The notes below the pieces were generated by a model, which saw nothing but the letters and a program-made list of their open reading frames with translations, was not told where the DNA came from and did not search any database. DNA of 49,483 nucleotides from Paenibacillus lactis (GTDB lineage Bacteria; Bacillota; Bacilli; Paenibacillales; Paenibacillaceae). This document shows, one piece after another, positions 1-8,556 of the stretch (position 1 is the first letter of the stretch; every line of letters begins with the position of its first letter). A program made the translations under genes and the position numbers. The stretch spans positions 1-49,483 of the forward strand of contig NZ_JAGGKI010000031.1 in NCBI RefSeq assembly GCF_017873605.1, in the 5' to 3' direction.

Positions 1-69
1 ACGGTTTATTTAATACCATTATACAACATTAACGCGGTGTCGTGTTGAATTAAATTCACAAGAAAATAG

Positions 70-124
70 CTGTCGAGACTTTCTCGACAGCCTGACCGTC
101 ATAAAAACATGACGGTTTTTTTTT
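70..124 (+). terminator. tandem hairpins followed by a T run
   Basis: Two consecutive hairpins are visible. The first has a perfect 9-bp stem (CTGTCGAGA, 70-78, with TCTCGACAG, 82-90). The second has an 8-bp stem (ACCGTCAT, 95-102, with ATGACGGT, 109-116) and runs straight into nine T residues. The T run is on the plus strand, so this most likely ends a rightward transcript that starts outside the window. The adjacent minus-strand gene ends at 183 and could use the first hairpin, but it has no T run on that side. Confidence 0.75.
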
Positions 125-182
125 GACTTTTAATTTTGAAACGTAACTCTCCGACGTGTTGGCTGAAGTTCCTTGTTCAAGA

Positions 183-872
183 TTAGTCGCTTAGATCATC
201 GCGGTCAGTAATATGTATAACAAAAGCATACGAGGTATATCCTGTCTCCCAGTCCGAATTAACTAAGATGGTATATACCCCCAGTTCCGTTGGCAGCTGT
301 ACTCGATGATCAACCGCCATCATTTCGACATACTGCTCAGTGCCGTTACCCGAATCAAAGACGTTGAATATCTTCAATCCGTCAGGCTCCAATCCAGCCG
401 GATAAGTTATGACGATATTTGAGCCAGGCCTCACGCTAACCGGCGGATACCGGGCTTCGGACACCCATTGCTCTACCGGATCGTTCACTTCCAGGCATCC
501 ATTCCAGCAAGAGCTTCCCTGCAGCAGCGGTATCTCCTGCATCCATACGGTACCATCCTTGTACTCGTTCTCATAAGCAATGGACGGAACGGGTGCCTCT
601 ATTTGTTCATCGAATGCTAGGCTTTGCTGCTTGATCGAGATTAATTCCTTGTTCTCGTCATAATAAACTTCGGCATGCATTTCTTCCCCTACAAGGCGAA
701 GCGGGACGTAGATGTTTCCGTTGTAGTTAATTACAGGAAGCCTGACGGTTTTCCCGTTAATCTCAAATTTCCCGGAAGACAGGAAGTCAATCGAGGAGCT
801 TGCGCCGTAAGCGGCCAAACCAATCACAGCTAACAAACCGAACCATATCCATACCCATACATATTTCCGCAA
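183..872 (-). CDS. membrane-anchored stalk-domain protein (copper amine oxidase N-terminal-like)
   Basis: A 229-residue protein with one hydrophobic N-terminal segment (about residues 4-24) that serves as signal or anchor. Residues about 30-75 match the short repeat used as a stalk in many Paenibacillus surface proteins (pattern NGKxVxLPVxxYNGxIYVPLR). The C-terminal part is predicted extracellular and beta-rich and I do not recognise it; it contains an isolated CWNGC motif. Start is TTG at 872 with a GAGGG just upstream; no better ATG is in frame. It lies 41 bp downstream of the sensor kinase and reads in the same direction, so it is probably the last gene of the regulator-kinase operon and may be an accessory or output surface protein of that system. 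The function is inferred from position only. Confidence 0.75.
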   Translation of the reverse strand: MRKYVWVWIWFGLLAVIGLAAYGASSSIDFLSSGKFEINGKTVRLPVINYNGNIYVPLRLVGEEMHAEVYYDENKELISIKQQSLAFDEQIEAPVPSIAYENEYKDGTVWMQEIPLLQGSSCWNGCLEVNDPVEQWVSEARYPPVSVRPGSNIVITYPAGLEPDGLKIFNVFDSGNGTEQYVEMMAVDHRVQLPTELGVYTILVNSDWETGYTSYAFVIHITDRDDLSD

Positions 873-913
873 ATCGCCCTCTTCGCTCCCTTCGATAGTC
901 GGTCATACCATTT

Positions 914-2020
914 TTATTCAGGTACTTGCATGCCTCGCGGCAGTCGTACTTCAAAAGCTGTACGAATCAAGCTGCTGTCGGCCGTGATCGTTCCATGATG
1001 CTGCATCACGATATTTTTCGAGATAAATAAGCCAAGGCCTGTGCTGCCCTCCCGATGAATCCGGGATTTATCGCCGGTGTAAAACATGTCGAATAAATGC
1101 GGCAGTTCGTTCGGATGGATGGGCTCGCCAAAGTTGATCACCTGAACTACCGCTACTTCTGCTTCAAGGAAAGCATGAATATCTACAAACTGACCGTCGT
1201 TGCCGTAACGAATCGCATTGGTCAGCAAATTTTCAAACACGCGTGCCAGCAAGTCGCCATCGCCCGAAATGATCAGATGCGGAGTAACGTGCAATCGGGC
1301 CTTCAGTTTGTTTTTCTCAAAAACCGGAAGTAATTCTTCGCTTAACTGCGTCAGCAGCTCGCTTAAGTCGATGGGTCGTTTTTCGACTGGCAGCATACCG
1401 TAATTCATTCTCGTGATTTCGAACAATTCGTCGATCAGCTTCTCCAAGCGCTTCGACTTCGCGAAAGCAATGCCCGTATAATGCCGAACCTGTTCTTTGG
1501 TCAATAACTCGTCCCTGAGAATGAAATCCAGATAACCGATAACGGAAGTGAGCGGCGTACGCAAATCATGGGCCAAATTCAGTATCAGTTGATCTTTGCT
1601 GCTCTCGGCAAAATCTCCCCTCGCCACCGCTTGCTTGAGCATCTCCCCGGTCAGATTGATATCCGCTGCGATATCCCCGAATTCGTCCCGGGTCGCAATC
1701 GAAACCCGCTTGTCAAACTCGCCGTTGGCGAGGTGCCGAATCCCCGCAGAAATTTCATTGAAATAAGCCACATAAGGCTTCGTAAGCAGAAAGAAAAAAA
1801 AGACCGCCAACGGGATAAAAAATATCAGGAAAAAATTAATATCCCCGACCGTTCTTATGAACAAACGGACATAAGCCAGCGGATCCTCGAATTTAACCTG
1901 AGTTCGGTAATAATATTGCAGAATTTTGTATAGTGCGAACATGATGATGCCGGATAAGAGCATGCTCAAGCCAAAGAGCACAATCATTTTGGAGCGGAAG
2001 CTTTGTATCAAATTAGCCAT
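914..2020 (-). CDS. VanS-like sensor histidine kinase
   Basis: A 368-residue membrane histidine kinase. Two membrane segments (about 12-37 and 61-84) bracket a short extracellular loop. A HAMP linker follows (about 85-135), then the dimerisation helix with phospho-acceptor His151 in the motif NLAHDLRTPLTSV, and a HATPase domain with the N box around Asn267 (ENLLTNAIRYG) and a G box STGLGLFIS near 326-334. The architecture is that of VanS/PhoR-type kinases. Its ATG overlaps the end of the regulator gene by 8 bp, so the two are translationally coupled. No vanHAX-type resistance genes are next to it, so a glycopeptide role is not supported; general envelope sensing is the safer reading. Confidence 0.93.
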   Translation of the reverse strand: MANLIQSFRSKMIVLFGLSMLLSGIIMFALYKILQYYYRTQVKFEDPLAYVRLFIRTVGDINFFLIFFIPLAVFFFFLLTKPYVAYFNEISAGIRHLANGEFDKRVSIATRDEFGDIAADINLTGEMLKQAVARGDFAESSKDQLILNLAHDLRTPLTSVIGYLDFILRDELLTKEQVRHYTGIAFAKSKRLEKLIDELFEITRMNYGMLPVEKRPIDLSELLTQLSEELLPVFEKNKLKARLHVTPHLIISGDGDLLARVFENLLTNAIRYGNDGQFVDIHAFLEAEVAVVQVINFGEPIHPNELPHLFDMFYTGDKSRIHREGSTGLGLFISKNIVMQHHGTITADSSLIRTAFEVRLPRGMQVPE

Positions 2021-2708
2021 TGAACGTATAGCCTACCCCCCAAACCGTTTTGATCAGCTTGTTTTTGTTCGTATCTTCATGCAGCTTTTTCCGCAAAGTC
2101 CGAATATGCACCATAACCGTATTGCTTGTTTCAAAGTAGGCCTCGCCCCATACGTGCTGGAATATATTTTCCGTACTAAACACCTTTTTTGGGTAACTGG
2201 CCAGTAAATGCAAAATGTCAAATTCTTTAGGCGTCAGCTCGATCGTTTCGCCATACAGGGTCACCATCCGCTGATCGGGGTAAATGACCACCCCTCCCGC
2301 TTCCAGCGCGGGTTTGCCGGAAATCATCGGTTGGCTCATTTGCATATAACGGCGAAGGTGGGCATTCACACGCGCGATCAGCTCCATCGGGTTGAAAGGC
2401 TTGGTCATATAATCGTCTGCTCCTCTCACCAGCCCAGCAATTTTATCAAGATCGGACGTTTTGGCGCTCAAAAAAATAATCGGCATTTGATTCCGTTCCC
2501 GAATTTGCCGGATGACTTCATAACCATCCAGCTTGGGCATCATAATATCCAGTATCGCCAGATCGATGGAATGCGTTTGAGCTGATTGTACCGCCTCCTG
2601 CCCGTCCGCCGCTTTAAGGACATCATAGCCTTCTTTTTTTAAGTGCAGCTCAATCAGGTCCGCAATTTCTGGCTCATCGTCCGCGATAAGAATTGTAATC
2701 CGCTTCAT
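2013..2708 (-). CDS. OmpR/PhoB-family response regulator
   Basis: An N-terminal receiver domain has the acidic pair in ADDEP, phospho-acceptor Asp in LAILDIMMP and conserved Lys in DYMTKPF; a C-terminal winged-helix DNA-binding domain follows (ELTPKEFDILHLL, then HIRTLRKKL and VWGVGYTF). It is a cognate partner of the overlapping kinase. I place the start at the second ATG (2708), because AGAGG lies 9 bases upstream of it and touches the first ATG (2717). Upstream there is a promoter-like sequence overlapped by an inverted repeat, consistent with autoregulation. Its target genes beyond its own operon cannot be told from the sequence. Confidence 0.93.
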   Translation of the reverse strand: MKRITILIADDEPEIADLIELHLKKEGYDVLKAADGQEAVQSAQTHSIDLAILDIMMPKLDGYEVIRQIRERNQMPIIFLSAKTSDLDKIAGLVRGADDYMTKPFNPMELIARVNAHLRRYMQMSQPMISGKPALEAGGVVIYPDQRMVTLYGETIELTPKEFDILHLLASYPKKVFSTENIFQHVWGEAYFETSNTVMVHIRTLRKKLHEDTNKNKLIKTVWGVGYTFNG

Positions 2709-2812
2709 GGTATCCATCCTCTTCGTTCACTTTGCAACTTTATTGAAACTTGAGACTATAAGCAGGAGGGTTCGTAAATTCAATCCAACAGCTTGCTTGT
2801 AAGCACCTCCCG

Positions 2813-2862
2813 ACTATACCAGTCTAACTGGAATATCTTAAGAATCCTTTTGGAATTCTTAA
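2813..2862 (-). promoter_or_regulatory. promoter with overlapping inverted repeat upstream of the regulator-kinase operon
   Basis: On the minus strand a -10 like TATAGT (2813-2818) lies 17 bp from a weak -35 TTAAGA (2836-2841). The -35 sits in one arm of an inverted repeat (TTAAGAATCC at 2838-2847, four bases, GGAATTCTTAA at 2852-2862). A second small palindrome, CCAGT-CTA-ACTGG (2819-2831), lies in the spacer. A weak -35 covered by a dyad is what one expects of a promoter activated by its own OmpR-type regulator. The remaining bases from 2718 to 2812 form a long leader with nothing else recognised. Confidence 0.5.
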
Positions 2863-2907
2863 AGAGTTATTAAAGTTACAGTTGCAAACTGAAAGAAAGG
2901 GTTCAAA

Positions 2908-2945
2908 AACACCCCCGAATATAGTCTTCCATCTTCAGGGGTGTT
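2908..2945 (-). terminator. terminator of the five-gene ABC/HlyD operon
   Basis: An 8-bp GC-rich stem (AACACCCC at 2908-2915 with GGGGTGTT at 2938-2945) is followed on the minus strand by TTTTTG. It sits 33 bp past the stop of the 974-residue secreted protein gene. Confidence 0.75.
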
Positions 2946-2977
2946 GCCCTCTATCTACCTGTGTCTAGATATAGTAT

Positions 2978-5902
2978 TTAATCGCTATCCGGCTTGTTCA
3001 CCTGATTCTCTTCATAAATAATCGGATACGATTGGCTTCCGATCAACATTCTCCGACCTTGGAACTCATCATACAGATTGATGCGAACTCCCCCTCCGCT
3101 TACATTATTGCGGAAATTGTTATTCACTGTAATGGAGTATGATTTATTATTGCCGATGAACAAATCGGTGCCGAGCGTTAATGTCTTCTCCGTGGATTGT
3201 CCGTTCGGGTCAATAATCTCCATAATGAGTTTATGTTCATATTCACCTGTCTCGTAATCGCCATTCCTTATGAGATTATAATGAATAACGGTATTGAGCA
3301 TGTCTTTTCCCTCACTAAGTCTAGCTTCTCCTCTCGTGATGGAGAGTTTATAAGGAAACAATTCCACATTCCCTAGATTCGTTGCTGATTGGATAGCTCT
3401 AGGGTTAAGCGCTAATCCCACTGTATTGATCGATCCAATGACTTCCGTTGATTCTTCCTCAAGATCGGTCAGCTTTCGGCCTGCTACACCTTCGCCGACA
3501 TACAATACAAGCTGTGAAGTATTCACATTCAGCGGAAGCTTGCTCCAAACGGTCACCAGATTTTTTCCTTTCGGGCTTGTTTTGACGGACGATTGATTGA
3601 CCTCTGCCTCATAATACTCGTTGTCCGGTGTTTTGTAGTAAGCCACCAGCTGCGCCTGCATGGATTGACGTGTTTCCTGACTGGCCATCTCCAGTTCCGT
3701 GTATATCAAATTGGAGCTGCTGTCCTGGTACACGGTACTCATTCGTTCACGGACCTCCGCTTTCTTGCCCGGCGTATGGATCAGATAAGAATCACCTGCA
3801 GCAACCTGGTTCACCACATTGTTGACCGCTCGGGTATTTAGCGACAGAAATCTCGTGACGTCCTCTCCTGAACTTTCCTGAAGCTCAATGCGTAATTGAT
3901 TGAAATTATAGGAATAGGGCACATTGGCAAGTACATATAGCTCTACGGTTTCATTAGGCGCCAGAGTCGTCTGATCATTCGGTATCACGATTTGAGCTGT
4001 ACTGCTGATGTCACGCATATCAGCCTTAACTTGGGCTTTGAGTTCCGGCAGTTGTACGGTTAACGCTTTGGTGTTGCGAATGCTGATTCGGGCTGCAATC
4101 TGATCCCCATCTCCCCAAGGCAGCCGCTGGTATGAACTCAGCTTTACGCCGAATGTGCCATGATCGTTCTCGATGATATTCTCCGAGCCCAGATGGCTTC
4201 TGCCTTCCTGAGCATAGGGAATTTTATAGCGGGCTGTCGGGAAGCTGATCTTCCCCTCCACCGCAGGCTCCGTTAATTGCAGCTGCAACATATTCTGTTT
4301 CATGTGCAATGGTACATCTGCACGGAGATCAATCAGCTTTTCTTCTAACGGCTTCAGCGTAACATTGGCAAGTGCCTTCGCATTCACCGGGATGCTGTAG
4401 CCTTCATTCGTGTGGATGGAAAGCTCATAAGCCGGCAGCTTCAATGATTTTTCGCCAAGATTTTTAACTCGGAATTGTATGCTCCATTTCCCGGTATCGT
4501 TCTCAGCATATACGGAAGCGCTTTTCAACTGCGTTTCAATCATAAGGTGATTAACGGATATTTTTTTGACGGCATAATCCGCCGCAGGCACATCAGCCGT
4601 AACGGAAGGCAGCTTGAAGGTTTTTACTGGCAGCGTCATTTTTAAAGCTTCATCTTCCAGCATGAATTGCATCATCATATTGTCGGTTTTGAGTTTGGAC
4701 GGAACCTCTGCCAGATAATAAATCGTTCGCTTCTGCCCTGGCTGAATCTTGAAGCTGGCTCCTGTTTCGTCCTCAGGCACAAGGTCGAACACCGAGCCGC
4801 CGGCCGACTTCAGTTGCACTTTAAATCCAGGATCACTTAGCACCTTCTTACCTCCGTTTGCATAATTGACCCCCACCCTCAAATACACTTTCCCATTATG
4901 TTTCATACGCTGCATTTTTTCTGCCTTGACCGTTACAGGCTGCTGTTTCATCATAAGCTTAGCGCTTTTGCCTTTAGCCACGGCAATATCCGAAGCTGCC
5001 GCAGGAAGTTTGAACGATTGCACCGGAAGATGCATTTTCAAGGTTTCGTCTTCCTGAGCCAGCTGCAGCGTCATGCCACGGGTCTTCATCGTGGAAGGAA
5101 TTTCTGTCCAATAGTAGATGGTTCTGCTCTCCTGAGGCTGGAGCTTGTAGCCAGTGCTAGACGATTCAGGCAAGAGTTCAAATATCGAGCCGCCAGCCGA
5201 TTTTAGATATGCTTTATATCCTGGATCGCTAAGCACCTTGGTTCCTCCATTCGAGAGCTTCATGCCCAACTTTATATATACTTTTCCGTTGATTGTATAC
5301 CTCTGTACCGTATCTGCCTTGGCCGTAACTGAAATATTATTCATCTTCATCTTCTTGCTCTTGCCTACAGGGACTACAGATGAGTACTGAGCCGGAATCG
5401 TGAAACCTCCCAGCTTCTTCTCATAAGTGGCGCTGCTAAAATCCCATCCGAACATGGAAACCTTCATTCCGTTTACCTGTGCCGATCGTCCAATGTTCAC
5501 ATAGTACGTCACGGATTGACTGCTATTTGCAGGCAACGTTCTTTTACCAGCATCACTCGTAACAACTTTTCCTTTTATGATGGTGCCACTCGGAGTGGAT
5601 AGCTTGGAAAAATAATCGATTAGATCTACTCTACTGCCACTATTATTACTGTAACGAAGTGTGTACGTGAGAATATTCCCGTCAGGATGAACAGAAATAT
5701 TCATATCCGTCAGCTTCACACTGACGCTCTGCTTCAATGTGACCGAGCCGAGTTTATCCAGTGTGAACATAGATGCGCCTGAAGCTGATTTGGAAACAGA
5801 CGAATCAGCTGCGGATGTCCCGTATGCGTCAAAGACAAACGATTGACTTAACATCGCAGCGCATAGCATCATTGCTATGCATGTCTTTTTTTGCCTGTGC
5901 AT
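2978..5902 (-). CDS. large secreted protein of tandem beta-rich modules
   Basis: A 974-residue protein with a typical signal peptide (basic MHRQKK start, hydrophobic stretch, AYG or TSA cleavage region near residue 30). I use the ATG at 5902, which has GGGAGGTG four bases upstream; the longer frame to 5959 has none. The body is repetitive. Two neighbouring modules of about 122 residues (about 178-300 and 308-431) are clearly duplicated: both carry NGKVY, NGGxKVLSDPG, LKSAGGS, RTIYY, EDExLKM, LPV and SFKLP-type motifs. A preceding module (about 45-170) and at least three following ones show the same looser pattern, so six to seven Ig-like modules are likely. There is no sortase motif, no transmembrane tail and no catalytic motif that I can see. 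It is the last gene of an operon with an HlyD-like adaptor and an ABC importer; a cell-wall scaffold or substrate-binding role is inference. Confidence 0.85.
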   Translation of the reverse strand: MHRQKKTCIAMMLCAAMLSQSFVFDAYGTSAADSSVSKSASGASMFTLDKLGSVTLKQSVSVKLTDMNISVHPDGNILTYTLRYSNNSGSRVDLIDYFSKLSTPSGTIIKGKVVTSDAGKRTLPANSSQSVTYYVNIGRSAQVNGMKVSMFGWDFSSATYEKKLGGFTIPAQYSSVVPVGKSKKMKMNNISVTAKADTVQRYTINGKVYIKLGMKLSNGGTKVLSDPGYKAYLKSAGGSIFELLPESSSTGYKLQPQESRTIYYWTEIPSTMKTRGMTLQLAQEDETLKMHLPVQSFKLPAAASDIAVAKGKSAKLMMKQQPVTVKAEKMQRMKHNGKVYLRVGVNYANGGKKVLSDPGFKVQLKSAGGSVFDLVPEDETGASFKIQPGQKRTIYYLAEVPSKLKTDNMMMQFMLEDEALKMTLPVKTFKLPSVTADVPAADYAVKKISVNHLMIETQLKSASVYAENDTGKWSIQFRVKNLGEKSLKLPAYELSIHTNEGYSIPVNAKALANVTLKPLEEKLIDLRADVPLHMKQNMLQLQLTEPAVEGKISFPTARYKIPYAQEGRSHLGSENIIENDHGTFGVKLSSYQRLPWGDGDQIAARISIRNTKALTVQLPELKAQVKADMRDISSTAQIVIPNDQTTLAPNETVELYVLANVPYSYNFNQLRIELQESSGEDVTRFLSLNTRAVNNVVNQVAAGDSYLIHTPGKKAEVRERMSTVYQDSSSNLIYTELEMASQETRQSMQAQLVAYYKTPDNEYYEAEVNQSSVKTSPKGKNLVTVWSKLPLNVNTSQLVLYVGEGVAGRKLTDLEEESTEVIGSINTVGLALNPRAIQSATNLGNVELFPYKLSITRGEARLSEGKDMLNTVIHYNLIRNGDYETGEYEHKLIMEIIDPNGQSTEKTLTLGTDLFIGNNKSYSITVNNNFRNNVSGGGVRINLYDEFQGRRMLIGSQSYPIIYEENQVNKPDSD

Positions 5903-5988
5903 AAATGCACCTCCCTGTATTTGGCTTTCTCTCTTTCTGTGAAATAGGAAGCAGCGCACAAATGTGAGCTGCTTCCTGGATGATCTAC

Positions 5989-7326
5989 CTATTCGTTTAA
6001 ATAGGTGGTGACTCGGTTCTGGATCAGCTTCGCCACTTCCTCTGCAGTTTTCTGTCCGCTGAAGTACGCCATGGACTCTTCACCCGCAATCGATATCACT
6101 TTACTGTCCAGATCCACGTATTGATCCGCGGACTGAACCATTTGTTTAAACACATTGAATTGTTCGTCGGGTACTTCGGCCGGCTGCCCATTCGGAAGCT
6201 TATAATCGCCGCTTTCCACTTTTTCCTGAAGGTCATTTATCAGCTTTTCATTCACGGATTTAAGCATTGAGAACCCTTCTCTTTCCTGCAGTAATTGTGC
6301 TTCTTCTGACAATAGGAAGGTGATGAACTTCCAAGCTTCGTCTTGTGCTGGCGATTTGGCATGAATCGCGAACTGGGTTGAAGTAAAGACTCGCGCTCCT
6401 TTTTGCGCGGTTTCTCCCGCTCGGGGTAACAGCATGATCTTTGGATGATCGAACAGCATATAAGGGCCGTCGATGAAATCAAGCGGTGACCTAATCGGGG
6501 TTGAACTGAACAATTGTTGACCCGGCTGTACCTCGTTAGCGGTTATAATCTTCTCATCATTCATTTTCATGGCCTGCTGAAGCAAATCCACAAATTCCGG
6601 AGAGTCGAACAATGCCTTTTTGGCGGAAGGTTCAACAAATGCAGCGTAGTTTTCATAGAGCATTTCTTGGAAGAGGTATTCCGGCGGATAGGACGCCAAT
6701 GCATAAACCTCAGGGATACCGTTCTCCTTTGCCTTACGGATCACTTCCTTTGAAACCTTCTCGAACTTCTTCCAATCCCAGGTTTTATCATCGATTGCCA
6801 CATTAGCGTTGTCCAACATGTCCCCATTACCAACCAATACTCTCAAGGAGTATCCCAAAGGGATGGTATACAGTCCGTCATTCAGTTTCAGACCGTCCAA
6901 AATATTCATTTGCAAATCGTCTTTATGGAGTGTTTGGTCTTGTTCCAGCAAATCATTCATATTGAGTAGGAAGCCTTTGCTCACATATTCTTTAACAGGC
7001 AAGCCGCCAACTTCAATGATATCCATCCCGTTTCCTGATAACATGGCTGTATTCGTTGCAGTACGATACTTCTCGAAATCCCCAGGTCCCCATTGTTCAC
7101 CCATGCTTTTATATGCATGGATCTGCAGGTCGATATCCGGGTATTTCTCTTCGAACTTTTTTTCCAGCGTTTGATAGAACGGAGTCGACTCTGTCAGTGA
7201 CAGGGTAAGCACCGTTTTTCCCTCTTTCGTTGCGGGCTTATCCGCGTTCCCGCCTTCTCCTGACCCGCAAGCGGTTAAACTCGCGATCAAAGCTCCCATA
7301 GAAATAAGTAAATGCCATTTTTTCAT
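5989..7326 (-). CDS. extracellular solute-binding lipoprotein (carbohydrate type)
   Basis: A 445-residue type-1 solute-binding protein. The N-terminus MKKWHLL...IASLTAC is a lipoprotein signal with lipobox Cys20, so the protein is anchored on the outer face of the membrane. The LTLSLTES and FEEKYPDIDLQIHAY segments, the central ALASYPPEYLF region and the C-terminal helices resemble sugar-binding proteins of the family-1 group. The start is the ATG at 7326 with AGGAGG ten bases upstream; the longer frame to 7389 runs into the upstream gene. It lies between the HlyD-like gene and the modular secreted protein, and should deliver its ligand to the two permeases encoded upstream in the operon. The ligand cannot be read from sequence. 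Confidence 0.93.
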   Translation of the reverse strand: MKKWHLLISMGALIASLTACGSGEGGNADKPATKEGKTVLTLSLTESTPFYQTLEKKFEEKYPDIDLQIHAYKSMGEQWGPGDFEKYRTATNTAMLSGNGMDIIEVGGLPVKEYVSKGFLLNMNDLLEQDQTLHKDDLQMNILDGLKLNDGLYTIPLGYSLRVLVGNGDMLDNANVAIDDKTWDWKKFEKVSKEVIRKAKENGIPEVYALASYPPEYLFQEMLYENYAAFVEPSAKKALFDSPEFVDLLQQAMKMNDEKIITANEVQPGQQLFSSTPIRSPLDFIDGPYMLFDHPKIMLLPRAGETAQKGARVFTSTQFAIHAKSPAQDEAWKFITFLLSEEAQLLQEREGFSMLKSVNEKLINDLQEKVESGDYKLPNGQPAEVPDEQFNVFKQMVQSADQYVDLDSKVISIAGEESMAYFSGQKTAEEVAKLIQNRVTTYLNE

Positions 7327-7363
7327 CGTATAATTTCCTCCTGATATGTTCTGTTTACAACGC

Positions 7364-8518
7364 CTATTCCAAGCGTACTCGGTTGCCATCCTGCAGAGGC
7401 TCGCTGCTTTTCAGAATGATCTTATCTTGTTCATAAATGCTATCCGTTTGGATCATCGTTTCTTTGTCATTTCGCTCGCTGAACTTGATGTTGACTTTTC
7501 GGGCAACAAAAACGTTACCGAGTGCACCTGGCTGCTCTTCGACTACAAAAACGTACATACCTTCCCGGTCCTGATGAACAGCTTCATTAGAAACAAGCAG
7601 CCCTTGATCGAGAGAGCTTTTCTCGATGTTAATTCGAGCCTGCTCACCTCCTTTCAGCTTGGTGTTTATGAGTTTAATGCGAATTCTCTTTTGAGGGACG
7701 GTTACCGTCTCCGTTCCTTCGGTTGCCCCCTCAATCATCGGTTCCGCATTGGTGATTTCTTCAATTACACCTTCCATGACATTGGCTTGCTGCTCTTTAT
7801 CTGTGTGGACTTCTACCTCGATCCGCTCACCAACGGATATCCCAATACTGGACAAACGTTTTGCATCAGCGCCGACTTCAAACCTATAGCCTTGGCTGCT
7901 ATTTGAGACAATGACATCCGGCTCGCCCGCAGATGCAAGTCCTTCAACCGCATTCAGCTTCGTGACAATACCGTCAAAGGGAGCGGTAAGCATCTGGTCT
8001 TTTGCCAGTCGTTCTTTCATCTCGTTGATCTTACGTTCTTGCGCAGCGATATCGAGTTTCCCTTTTTCAATTTCACGTTTCGCGCTGCGCAGTTTAAGCT
8101 CATCCTCCCCAATGGAAGATTGAATAAACTGATCCTGAAGATTTTGCTGCTCAATCCTTTGCTTTTCCAGATTCGTTAATTCAAGTTCGATTTCTTGTCT
8201 TGCCGCTACGTTGTCATAAGCGATAAGCTTCTGTCCCTTCTTAACACGTTCACCTTCTTTTACGTAAATCTGCTGAGCCTTCCAGTCGTTTGAACTGGAT
8301 AGTTTAGCTTCGGCGATCGGCTGAAGTATTCCGCTTCCCGCGATCGATAGCTCAATGCCTCCCTGTTTCGGCTGTTCCGTGGTCACCTTGGGCAAGGTCA
8401 ACGACTGCAGCGTGTTACTGAACAATGTAAACAACAGCAGGACCCCCATAAAACCCATGAACACGATTTGAAGGATTCGCTTTCGTCTTTGGTCAGCTAA
8501 CCCTTTTCCAAACTCCAT
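7364..8518 (-). CDS. HlyD/AcrA-type membrane fusion (adaptor) protein
   Basis: A 384-residue protein with one N-terminal membrane segment (about 14-36). After it come the first half of a lipoyl-like barrel-sandwich (about 60-105, IYVKEGERVKKGQKLIAYDN), an alpha-helical coiled coil (about 108-172, rich in E, K, Q) and the second lipoyl half starting at MLTAPFDGIVTKL. Beta-barrel and membrane-proximal domains follow (about 210-384). This is the full architecture of efflux adaptor proteins. The start has AGGAGG upstream. What is odd is the company: it is embedded between importer permeases and the importer's binding protein, with no exporter permease or ATPase nearby. It may couple the importer to the wall or to the modular protein encoded downstream; that is inference. 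Confidence 0.9.
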   Translation of the reverse strand: MEFGKGLADQRRKRILQIVFMGFMGVLLLFTLFSNTLQSLTLPKVTTEQPKQGGIELSIAGSGILQPIAEAKLSSSNDWKAQQIYVKEGERVKKGQKLIAYDNVAARQEIELELTNLEKQRIEQQNLQDQFIQSSIGEDELKLRSAKREIEKGKLDIAAQERKINEMKERLAKDQMLTAPFDGIVTKLNAVEGLASAGEPDVIVSNSSQGYRFEVGADAKRLSSIGISVGERIEVEVHTDKEQQANVMEGVIEEITNAEPMIEGATEGTETVTVPQKRIRIKLINTKLKGGEQARINIEKSSLDQGLLVSNEAVHQDREGMYVFVVEEQPGALGNVFVARKVNIKFSERNDKETMIQTDSIYEQDKIILKSSEPLQDGNRVRLE

Positions 8519-8556
8519 ATCCTTTCTTCTCCTCCTAAAAAAACCGTCCTAATAAG

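Noticed and set aside
2208..2585. A 125-codon plus-strand frame opposite the response regulator
   Set aside because: Shadow of an intact OmpR-type regulator; no binding site and no recognisable motif.
914..2708. A vancomycin-resistance (vanRS) operon
   Set aside because: The regulator and kinase have VanRS-like architecture but no ligase, dehydrogenase or dipeptidase genes are present; the VanZ-family gene 12 kb away belongs to another cluster and is not diagnostic of resistance.
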